Program-made: the position numbers and the translations under genes
The notes under the pieces: model-generated
The model's input: only the letters and a program-made list of their open reading frames with translations
What the model was told of the DNA's origin: nothing
Databases searched by the model: none
Shown: positions 56,728-64,000 of the stretch, one piece after another
How positions within the stretch are numbered: position 1 is the stretch's first letter
How the letters are laid out: every line of letters begins with the position of its first letter
NCBI RefSeq assembly: GCF_003202915.1
Contig: NZ_QGLP01000010.1
Span: 62,001 to 126,000 of the forward strand
DNA from: Gilliamella apicola
Lineage (GTDB): Bacteria; Pseudomonadota; Gammaproteobacteria; Enterobacterales; Orbaceae
Direction: 5' to 3'
DNA length: 64,000 bases

Positions 56728-58215
56728 ATGAATACATCAACAATCATCTCAAAAGTCTGGAGCTTTTGTACTACCCTACGCGACGATGGTGTCGGTTATG
56801 GCGACTATCTTGAACAACTAACCTATCTGATCTTTCTTAAGATGGCCGATGAATACGCCAAACCACCTTACTCTCGTGACGTAGGTATTCCGGCAAAATA
56901 TAATTGGCAAGCGCTTACTAGTAAGAAAGGTGCAGAGCTTGAAGTGCTTTACGTAGAATTGCTACGTGAATTAGGTAAGCAGAAAGGTATGCTTGGCCAA
57001 ATTTTTACTAAAGCACAAAACAAGATTCAAGATCCAGCTAAGTTGTACCGCCTGATTGATATGATCGATAGTACTCAATGGATCATGATGGGCGCAGATG
57101 TTAAGGGTGACATCTATGAAGGGTTGCTGGAAAAGAACGCTGAAGATACTAAGTCTGGTGCGGGTCAGTATTTCACACCAAGGTCATTAATCCGCGCTAT
57201 GGTGGAATGCATTCGACCAGAACCCGGAAAAACTATCGCTGACCCTGCATGTGGTACGGGTGGATTTTTTCTGGCAGCCTATGACTTTCTAACAAATCCA
57301 GAAAATACCGCTCTCGACAAAGAGCAAAAGCAATTTCTGAAGCATAGTACTTTCTATGGTAACGAAATCGTTGCCAATACTCGTCGCCTGTGTCTAATGA
57401 ATATGTTCCTACATAATATCGGTGAAATTGATGGTGATAGTCTAGTATCTCCTAATGACGCGCTTATTGCGACAAGTCCTGTTAGTGTAGACTATGTTCT
57501 TGCCAACCCACCTTTTGGTAAAAAAAGCTCAATGAGCTTCACCAATGAAGAAAGTGAGCAGGAAACCGATGAACTGACCTATAACCGGCAAGACTTTTGG
57601 GCGACTACCTCTAACAAACAACTTAACTTTGTTCAACACATCCGCAGTATGTTGAAAACCACCGGCAAGGCCGCAGTAGTTGTACCAGATAACGTACTGT
57701 TTGAAGGTGGTGCTGGAGAAACCATTCGCAAGAAACTACTAGAAAATACCACCCTACATACCATTCTACGTCTACCTACTGGTATATTTTATGCACAAGG
57801 GGTTAAGGCCAACGTATTGTTTTTTGATAACCAGCCGGCCAGTCCAAAGGCTTGGACAAAAGAGGTGTGGTTTTATGATTACCGAACCAATATTCATCAC
57901 ACCCTGAAGAAAAAGCCAATGCGTTTTGACGATCTGGCCGACTTTATCGAATGTTACAATCCGAAAAATCCTGCTAAACGCAAAGAGACCTGGCATCCCG
58001 AAAATAATCCAGAAGGACGCTGGCGTAAATACACTATTGAAGAGTTACTGACACGGGACAAAACCAGCTTAGATATTTTCTGGTTAAAAGATAGAAGTTT
58101 AACCGATCTTGATAACCTACCAGAACCAGATGAACTCGTAGAAGAAATTATCGAAAATCTAGAAGCTGGATTAAACAGTTTCAGAAATGTTCTCAATCAA
58201 CTAACTACTAAATAG
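56728..58215 (+). CDS. hsdM: Type I modification methyltransferase subunit (HsdM)
   Basis: 495 residues: the N-terminal HsdM_N helical domain (VWSFCTTLRDDGVGYGDYLEQLTYLIFLKMADE), SAM-binding motif I DPACGTGGFFLAAYD, and catalytic motif IV NPPF (VLANPPFGKK), marking an N6-adenine methylase. Together with HsdS it protects host DNA. It is last in the operon; hsdR-hsdS-hsdM is uncommon, since R or M normally leads with S next to M. The start is 12 bases past a mini-ORF. Confidence 0.95.
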   Translation: MNTSTIISKVWSFCTTLRDDGVGYGDYLEQLTYLIFLKMADEYAKPPYSRDVGIPAKYNWQALTSKKGAELEVLYVELLRELGKQKGMLGQIFTKAQNKIQDPAKLYRLIDMIDSTQWIMMGADVKGDIYEGLLEKNAEDTKSGAGQYFTPRSLIRAMVECIRPEPGKTIADPACGTGGFFLAAYDFLTNPENTALDKEQKQFLKHSTFYGNEIVANTRRLCLMNMFLHNIGEIDGDSLVSPNDALIATSPVSVDYVLANPPFGKKSSMSFTNEESEQETDELTYNRQDFWATTSNKQLNFVQHIRSMLKTTGKAAVVVPDNVLFEGGAGETIRKKLLENTTLHTILRLPTGIFYAQGVKANVLFFDNQPASPKAWTKEVWFYDYRTNIHHTLKKKPMRFDDLADFIECYNPKNPAKRKETWHPENNPEGRWRKYTIEELLTRDKTSLDIFWLKDRSLTDLDNLPEPDELVEEIIENLEAGLNSFRNVLNQLTTK

Positions 58216-58490
58216 ATTTATTAAAAAGAGACTGTCAAATTAACTTTTCAACCTGAAGCTAAATATGACAGTCACTTTCCTATTTTGAATTTTGGACGCA
58301 ACTTAAATGATCACATTCTATTATTTAAATCAACATTTAGCTGAGTGTTCGAAAAGTTTTAGCTATGCATTTAAGATTTAACAACATGATAAAACTGATT
58401 AAAGCTCGAACAACTTAATTTAAGGATACAAAAGCGAATATATTTCGGCAATTTAAAACTCATAAACGAATATTAATAAGGTTTGATTAA
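58216..58490. other. Intergenic region after hsdM
   Basis: Contains a wide inverted repeat GACTGTCA (58230-58237) / TGACAGTC (58266-58273) soon after the stop, possibly the operon's terminator though the loop is 28 bases. Otherwise AT-rich and empty. Confidence 0.35.
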
Positions 58491-58740
58491 ATTCAATCCC
58501 ATATCCAACCACCAAACTCCAAAACCTCCCCATAACAGTTTTTTAAATCCAAATCTTTTTCAACACCACCTCCCAACAACGTTTCTCTACCAATCAACGT
58601 CAACTACCCCCAAATTAAGTAAAAAAATAGATGCATTCAGTTGGATAATGGTGCTCGTTCTAAAGATAGTTTTAAAATCTTTATTGGCAATAGTTACCAT
58701 AAATTGCTTAGGTTTTATTATTTATTTTTAATAACCAAAT
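58491..58740 (+). repeat. Island attachment/flank repeat, copy 4 (most worn, right end)
   Basis: TTCAATCCC-ATATCC-AACCACC is a mutated tRNA-Phe end (TTCGATTCCGCGTCCGGGCACC). The later blocks TTTTTTAAATCCAAATC, ACCAATCAACGTCAACTA, TTGGATAATGG and ATAAATTGCTTAGGTTTTATTATT match copies 1-3. The chromosome resumes just beyond. The remaining 58741-59022 shows nothing. Confidence 0.7.
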
Positions 58741-59022
58741 AATTGTATTAATTTTTAAAGTCAATTGAAGCCAAATTTGCTAAGTGAATAGTCAACAGCT
58801 GAACACTTATTTAAAACTAAATGCTAAGTGGCTTTGACAAATAGACTTACCGATTAATTAAAACTAATCTGACCATAATTGTTCAATTGTTATGAATATT
58901 TATTCAATAGAATCATATTGTTAATCCTAGAAATATCATTTATCCAGTAAAGAAGTGTTGGTTTTACTGGTATTTTCAACTAGAGGTTTATAGCTGAAAA
59001 AACAATAAATTACATTAATATT

Positions 59023-59038
59023 CATGATCTGCATCACA
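59023..59038. promoter_or_regulatory. CRP-like site upstream of the pentose operon
   Basis: CATGA-TCTGCA-TCACA matches the CRP core TGTGA-N6-TCACA in 8 of 10 positions with one perfect half. It lies ~80 bases upstream of the kinase start, apt for activation when glucose is absent. Confidence 0.5.
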
Positions 59039-59116
59039 TAATCACATAATTATTGTTGTTGGTTCCAAATTATTTAAATATATTGCTAACACGAGTTAGC
59101 AAAGGATAGTTTAAAG

Positions 59117-60703
59117 ATGGAAATTTATTTTATTGGTGTTGATGTAGGTTCGGCTAGTGTACGAAGTGCAATTTTCGATCAACAAGGTAATCGAATTGCA
59201 TTTGCAGTAAGACCAATCCAACAATTTCATTCGAATGTTGATTGGGTCGCGCAATCATCTTCTGATATTTGGGATCAAGTTTGTTCTGCTGTAAAAGAAA
59301 CGGTTCTTCAAGCAAAAATAGATAAAAATAAGATCGTTTCTATTGGCTTTGATGCGACATGTTCTTTAGTTGCTATCGGCCATGATGGCTCACCAATTTC
59401 TGTTTCGGAAAATGGATCATTGCATGAAGATATCATTATGTGGATGGATCATAGAGCTAAAAAAGAGACCACTGATATTAACTTAACTAATGATCCGGTT
59501 TTGAAGTATGTTGGTGGTGAAGTTAATGTTGAGATGGAACTGCCTAAAATTTTATGGCTAAAAAACAATCACCCCGAAAGATATCAAGCAACATGGCGAT
59601 TTTTTGATTTAGCGGATTATCTAGTTTGGAAGTCAACCTCAGCAGATGTCGCCAGTGTTTGTACATTGACTTGCAAATGGAACTATCTCTCTCATAAAAA
59701 ACGATTTGATGAAAAATTCTTAGCCAAAATTGGACTAAATGATGTGCTCGCTAAAATACCTAAGTCGGTAACTGAATTGGCTGAGGCGGTTGGTACACTT
59801 ACACCCAAAGCAGCTATTGAACTCGGTTTAACTGAAAAGGTAATTGTTGCTAGTGGAATTATTGATGCCCATGCTGGCGGTGTTGCATTAGTCGGTAGTG
59901 ATCCTAAAAATAGTTTAGCTATTATTAGTGGTACATCTAATTGCCATATGATAGTCAACCCAAAATCTATTTATGTTCCAGGTGTCTGGGGGCCATATTA
60001 TGGGGCAATGTTACCTAATTTTTGGTTAAACGAAGGCGGGCAAAGTGCTGCCGGGGCGCTTTTAGAATGGACAATTAGACAACATTCAGCTTGGCCGGAA
60101 ATTGTTAAAGAATCAGAAGAAAAACAGTGTCATTATTATCAATTATTAAATCACTATGTTAATCAGTTAGAACAAAAAGAACAACGTCCAACACAAAATC
60201 TACACATCTTAGCCGATCATCATGGTAATCGTTCTCCTAGAGCTAATGCAGATGCTAAAGGGATGATTTCAGGATTAACACTCGAAACGGGGGTTATGGG
60301 CTTAGCCAGAATTTACTTAGCAACCTTGCAAGCCATCGCCTATGGAACACTACATATCATCGACACACTAACTGAATCTGGTTACCAGATTGATAAGATC
60401 ATTATGTGTGGAGGTGCAACAAAAAATCCACTGTGGTTACGCGAATATAGTGATGTAACCGGTCGTGAAATTGTTTTAGTCAAAGAGGAAGACGCGGTCA
60501 ATCTTGGCGCTGCGATTTTAGCGGCAGTGGCAGCTAAAGCTTTCCCAAATATTCAAAGTGCCGCCCAATCTATGGTAGCTAGCGGTATCACAATCAAACC
60601 TAATTTTAACAGCCAAAATTTTCATAAACACAAATACCGTGTTTATTTGCAAATGTATCAAGATCAACAAAAGTATAACCAATTCATGAGTTTATCCGAT
60701 TGA
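59117..60703 (+). CDS. FGGY-family carbohydrate kinase, D-ribulokinase type
   Basis: 528 residues. ATPase fold of the FGGY family: phosphate loop GVDVGSASVRSAIFD (residues 7-21), sugar-side MWMDHRA, base Asp in ASGIIDAHAGG, the adenosine-loop GGGATKNPLW (CGGATKNPLW here). TCSLV at 81-85 is the motif reported to mark D-ribulokinases in this family, and DHHGNRSPRANADAKG fits that subgroup. It should phosphorylate D-ribulose to D-ribulose 5-phosphate. First gene of the operon, with an isomerase after 16 bases. Substrate is inferred from the motif and the context. Confidence 0.82.
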   Translation: MEIYFIGVDVGSASVRSAIFDQQGNRIAFAVRPIQQFHSNVDWVAQSSSDIWDQVCSAVKETVLQAKIDKNKIVSIGFDATCSLVAIGHDGSPISVSENGSLHEDIIMWMDHRAKKETTDINLTNDPVLKYVGGEVNVEMELPKILWLKNNHPERYQATWRFFDLADYLVWKSTSADVASVCTLTCKWNYLSHKKRFDEKFLAKIGLNDVLAKIPKSVTELAEAVGTLTPKAAIELGLTEKVIVASGIIDAHAGGVALVGSDPKNSLAIISGTSNCHMIVNPKSIYVPGVWGPYYGAMLPNFWLNEGGQSAAGALLEWTIRQHSAWPEIVKESEEKQCHYYQLLNHYVNQLEQKEQRPTQNLHILADHHGNRSPRANADAKGMISGLTLETGVMGLARIYLATLQAIAYGTLHIIDTLTESGYQIDKIIMCGGATKNPLWLREYSDVTGREIVLVKEEDAVNLGAAILAAVAAKAFPNIQSAAQSMVASGITIKPNFNSQNFHKHKYRVYLQMYQDQQKYNQFMSLSD

Positions 60704-60719
60704 AAAAAAGGAGTAGAAA

Positions 60720-62366
60720 ATGCTACAAGTCGTATTACCCAAACAATTAAATCCACAAAAAAGTGATGATAAAGAAATCATCATGATTACAAGTGGTGAT
60801 TTGCGAGAAGCTGCAAATACCACATGCTGGCCTACACAGCTTAAATTTGAACACAAACTACAAGAGTGTTTACAGAAACGTGGATATAAACTAACCCGTG
60901 CCTTTCCCGTTAATTCAGAAGTAGGACATGGTTTTCTTAGAACACAACGTGAAGGTTGTGATCATTTTGCCAATATTGACCCTGATGCCCCTTTAATTGT
61001 TCTTTTAACTGCTTGGCAGTATTCACATTATGTTGCGCCTTGCTTAGTTCATCATCGAGGACCTATTTTGCTATTAGCTAATTTTGAAGGAACTTGGCCA
61101 GGGTTGGTTGGTATGCTTTGTTTAGCGGGAACATTAACAAGCTTAGGGAAAAATTATTCAAGATTATGGTCTGAGAATTTTGACGATGACTTTTTTAATA
61201 GCTCTTTAGATACTTGGTTAAAGTATGGTTCTGTACAACACAATACTCAATATTTACATGATATTTCACCAGTACATCCTGTCATGGCAACATCAGCCGG
61301 AGAAATTGGGCGGCAAGTTGGTAACTATATTTTACAACATAAAGCTATTTTAGGACTGTTTGATACCTTTTGTATGGGGATGATCAATGGCGTTTTTCCA
61401 CAAAAATCATTGATCGATATTGGTATGCCACTTGAATCATTATCACAATCGGCATTATTAGTTGAAATGAACAAAGTACCAAAATCGTTACGTCAAGCTT
61501 GTCTCAAATGGTATGAAGATCAAGGCATGAAATTTCAATTTGGTACAGATCCTCAAACAGAATTAACACGTGAACAAGTTGAAGAGCAATGTGCCATGAT
61601 GATTGCCATGGCTCGCTTTTATAAACGCTATGGTTTATCCGCGATTGGAGTTCAATATCAACAGGGCTTGAAAGATAGTTGTGCGGCGTCTGATTTTGCA
61701 GAGGGTGCCATAGGTTCAACTCAGCGTTTCCCGATCCCAGATGATAATGGCGATATTATTGCCTCAGGAAAACCCATCGCTTGCATAAATGAAGTTGATA
61801 TGGGTACCGCAATTCCACAAACCATGCTTTGGTATCTTCTTACCTCCTTAAATTTACCTGCCGAGACAACTTTACACGATGTTAGATGGGGTAGTGAATA
61901 CAACGGCGTTTTTTACTGGGATTTTGAAATCTCAGGCGCAGTTCCTTTTGAACATATTAAAGGTGGCATTGCCGGCGCAACAGGATATCGACAACCAGTG
62001 ATGTTCTTTCCTTATGGTGGTTCAACCATTGCCGGACAAGGTAAAGCAGGACGTTTTATTTGGTCGAGAGCTCATTATGAAGGACTTGACGTCATTATGC
62101 ATATTGGTACAGGTCATGCGGTGGAATTACCAGAAGCTGAATTTGAGCGTCGCCGTAAAGCAACCAATTATGAGTGGCCACTTATGAATGCCGTTTTAGA
62201 TGGTGTATCACGTAATGATTTTATGGCTGGGCATCAAAGTAACCATATCACTATTGCTTACGTTGATGAAGATAAAATTGCAGAAGTATTACAAGCTTTT
62301 GTTGCTCAATGTTTAACCCAAAAAATAAAAGTTAAAGTCGCTGGCGATGCATTTAGATTTTTTTAG
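60720..62366 (+). CDS. FucI-fold sugar isomerase (L-fucose/D-arabinose isomerase-like)
   Basis: 548 residues. Similarity to E. coli FucI is distant but ordered. The three metal ligands line up: Glu358 in INEVDMG (FucI Glu337 in ATENDSLNG), Asp387 in LHDVRW (FADVR) and His509 in SNHITI (ANHGVLTIGH). A GMINGVFPQKSLIDIGMPLES stretch parallels FucI KLADIGRVEESLG. FucI also isomerises D-arabinose to D-ribulose, which the neighbouring kinase could then phosphorylate. Sixteen bases and an AAGGAG site link it to the kinase. The substrate could also be L-fucose or another deoxy/pentose sugar. Confidence 0.7.
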   Translation: MLQVVLPKQLNPQKSDDKEIIMITSGDLREAANTTCWPTQLKFEHKLQECLQKRGYKLTRAFPVNSEVGHGFLRTQREGCDHFANIDPDAPLIVLLTAWQYSHYVAPCLVHHRGPILLLANFEGTWPGLVGMLCLAGTLTSLGKNYSRLWSENFDDDFFNSSLDTWLKYGSVQHNTQYLHDISPVHPVMATSAGEIGRQVGNYILQHKAILGLFDTFCMGMINGVFPQKSLIDIGMPLESLSQSALLVEMNKVPKSLRQACLKWYEDQGMKFQFGTDPQTELTREQVEEQCAMMIAMARFYKRYGLSAIGVQYQQGLKDSCAASDFAEGAIGSTQRFPIPDDNGDIIASGKPIACINEVDMGTAIPQTMLWYLLTSLNLPAETTLHDVRWGSEYNGVFYWDFEISGAVPFEHIKGGIAGATGYRQPVMFFPYGGSTIAGQGKAGRFIWSRAHYEGLDVIMHIGTGHAVELPEAEFERRRKATNYEWPLMNAVLDGVSRNDFMAGHQSNHITIAYVDEDKIAEVLQAFVAQCLTQKIKVKVAGDAFRFF

Positions 62367-62445
62367 TTATATCTAAATGTTTTGCTTAGTGTTGATAACG
62401 TGTGGGCTTTTTACATAAATTTGGTTAAAGGTAACAGGTAATAAT

Positions 62446-63828
62446 ATGAGTACATCCACAAGAAATATAGATGAGCTTATCTCATCGGTAAAAAATATAT
62501 TTGATAATAAAGAGTCACCATCGGCAACAAAAGCTGGTTGGTTAATGATAACCGCTTTATTAATTGAATCATGGGATATCTATTCCATGGCATTCATTAT
62601 TTATGCTTTAAACGATATTTACCACCCAAGTAGTTGGTTATTAGGTTTAACCGCCGCAGGAACACAATTAGGCGCAGTTATAGGTGCGTTAATGGGCGGC
62701 TGGCTAACAGACAAAATCGGCAGAAGAACAATTTTCCTTGGTTCAATGATCCTTTTTGCTATTTGCGCAATTTTACAAGGTATGGCACCTGATATGTATT
62801 GGCTAGCTGCAATAAGATTTTTTGCCGGTATTCCAGTTGGGGCTGATGTTGCTAATGGCTTCACTTATATTATGGAAGTGATGCCTAAAAAGAAACGTGA
62901 AGTTATGGCAAACCGTTGGCAATTTATGTTTGCATTAGGAATCATTGCTGCAATTTTATTAGTGACCATTTTGCAATTAGCTAATGTTGATAATTCTTTA
63001 ATTTGGCGCATTGTTTTAGCTGTTCCGGCAATTCCAGCATTTGGACTATTGATGATGCGTAAAGAACTACCAGAAACACCAACTTGGTTAGTTGAAAGAG
63101 GTCGTTTTATTGAAGCAAAAGTCGCATCAAAAACATTCTATAAAGATGATTTTTTAGACGCATTACTACCTGACGAAAATGTACATATCGAACAACCAAA
63201 AGTTAACCAAGTATTAAAAGATGTATTTAAAAATAAATTTTCAAAGAAAACCACAATTTTTGGTTGGATCTCATGTGCTGTGCAATCATTTGAAAATTAT
63301 GCATTTTCATTCTATTTACCGTTTATTCTAGTAACAATTGGAATCTCAGGACAAATACAAAATAACCTAGCATTAATTTTTATAAATTGCATAGCTGCGA
63401 CCTCCGCTTTTGTAGGCCCATTATTGTTACCTAAATTAGGTCATAAAGGGATTAGTCAGTGGGGCTTCTTAATGGTAACCATTGGTATTTTAATTGCAGC
63501 CTACGGATTTTATGATCAAAACTTTATCTTTATTACATTTGGCGCCGCTTTAATGTTATGGGGGCATTATTGGGATTCTGAAAGTGGAATGACAGTTATT
63601 TCCCTAGTAGCAAAACCTGAGTATAGAGGAATTGCATCCGGTATTGGTTACACTATTGTTAAAGTGACTGCTTTTGTTACTACATTAGTTTTCCCCCCAT
63701 TATTCAAAACCCTTGGCGTGCCGGTTGCTGCGGCCATCGTTTCAATTGGACCTTTCCTAGCATTTTTAGCAGCAACATTTATTTTGCCAGAAGTATTTGG
63801 ACATGAAGAAAGTAACAAACAGAAATAA
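62446..63828 (+). CDS. MFS sugar transporter
   Basis: 460 residues, 12 predicted membrane helices. The motif GGWLTDKIGRRTIFLGS between helices 2 and 3 (sugar-porter signature G-x3-D-x-x-GRR), RFFAGIPVGADVANGFTYIMEV in helix 4 and the PETPTWL motif (PESPRWL in classical porters) identify a proton:sugar symporter or related porter. Its place behind kinase and isomerase genes points to uptake of the pathway's sugar. 79 bases separate it from the isomerase. Confidence 0.85.
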   Translation: MSTSTRNIDELISSVKNIFDNKESPSATKAGWLMITALLIESWDIYSMAFIIYALNDIYHPSSWLLGLTAAGTQLGAVIGALMGGWLTDKIGRRTIFLGSMILFAICAILQGMAPDMYWLAAIRFFAGIPVGADVANGFTYIMEVMPKKKREVMANRWQFMFALGIIAAILLVTILQLANVDNSLIWRIVLAVPAIPAFGLLMMRKELPETPTWLVERGRFIEAKVASKTFYKDDFLDALLPDENVHIEQPKVNQVLKDVFKNKFSKKTTIFGWISCAVQSFENYAFSFYLPFILVTIGISGQIQNNLALIFINCIAATSAFVGPLLLPKLGHKGISQWGFLMVTIGILIAAYGFYDQNFIFITFGAALMLWGHYWDSESGMTVISLVAKPEYRGIASGIGYTIVKVTAFVTTLVFPPLFKTLGVPVAAAIVSIGPFLAFLAATFILPEVFGHEESNKQK

Positions 63829-63882
63829 ACAAGAATATTAAATTAGTAACAGAGAATTATATATAGATAAAAGGATATAGTT

Positions 63883-64000
63883 ATGAAAAATTTACAAATG
63901 CCTGTAATTGAACGAATCGAATTAATGACCTCAAGAGTTCCTTTACCGAAAGGCCCTTGGGGAGATCAAATTCACCATGTAACAGATATAGAAGTATCGA
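63883..64000 (+). CDS. Enolase-superfamily (mandelate racemase/muconate lactonizing-type) enzyme, N-terminus only
   Basis: Begins MKNLQMPVIERIELMTSRVPLPKG at the ATG 63883, with AAGGA 9 bases upstream. The IERIELMTSRVPLPKGPWGDQIHHVTDIEV start fits the first beta strands of acid-sugar dehydratases of the enolase superfamily. Only 39 codons are visible, so the type is tentative. As fourth gene of the pentose operon it may dehydrate the matching aldonic acid. Confidence 0.5.
   Translation, partial: MKNLQMPVIERIELMTSRVPLPKGPWGDQIHHVTDIEVS

Overview
The window is AT-rich gammaproteobacterial chromosome. The tRNA-Pro(TGG) and tRNA-His(GTG) genes read like those of E. coli, and NagC, Asd, CpxRA, RlmN-PilW, MntP, GroESL and FxsA are all enterobacteria/Pasteurellaceae-like. 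The low GC, compact gene set and PTS/pentose cargo fit the Orbaceae (Gilliamella-type gut symbionts). That placement is inference from gene content and composition, not a database result.

Layout. (1) 1-4.0 kb: the 3' end of nagC, asd, and an S9 prolyl-oligopeptidase-like enzyme. (2) 4.1-10.4 kb: an eight-gene minus-strand operon, two GntR/UTRA regulators - EIIB - EIIC - EIID - two SIS deglycases - EIIA. It matches the glucoselysine/fructoselysine (Gfr) PTS pathway. The promoter region carries a 17-bp perfect palindrome and a CRP-like site. (3) 10.5-22.1 kb: an AraC regulator diverging from a DHA2-type exporter, then a yersiniabactin-type uptake locus (YbtX-, YbtA-, FyuA-, YbtP- and YbtQ-like) with two Fur boxes on duplicated promoter segments. 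The only biosynthetic trace is a decayed salicyl/DHB-AMP ligase (ybtE/entE-type) fragment. The block abuts tRNA-Pro, and a decayed copy of the tRNA-Pro 3' end plus terminator lies at its other side. (4) 22.2-32.2 kb: core genes: tRNA-Pro, tRNA-His, cyuA, cpxRA, a VanY-type carboxypeptidase, rlmN, pilW/pilF, mntP, groSL with a near-consensus sigma-32 promoter, and fxsA.

(5) 32.2-58.7 kb: a composite integrative island at the 3' end of tRNA-Phe. Four progressively decayed copies of a ~260-nt segment (tRNA-Phe 3' end, its terminator and downstream DNA) divide it into three modules. Module 1 holds P4/CP4-type genes: a ribbon-helix-helix protein, an inovirus Gp2/YfjJ-like protein, tiny genes, an EcsC protein, a radC relic, a lipoprotein, AlpA, integrase and ArdA, followed by a 1491-residue membrane KAP-type P-loop NTPase. 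Module 2 holds an unassigned 368-residue protein and a DUF262-DUF1524 (GmrSD-type) nuclease, then an inverted relic of an integrase-ardA pair. Module 3 is a complete type I restriction-modification operon in the unusual order hsdR-hsdS-hsdM. Each module therefore carries a different (putative) anti-invader system.

(6) 58.7-64 kb: a pentose-catabolism operon behind a CRP-like site: a D-ribulokinase-type FGGY kinase, a FucI-fold isomerase, an MFS sugar porter and the start of an enolase-superfamily dehydratase. It is most simply read as D-arabinose (or related pentose) to D-ribulose to D-ribulose 5-phosphate.
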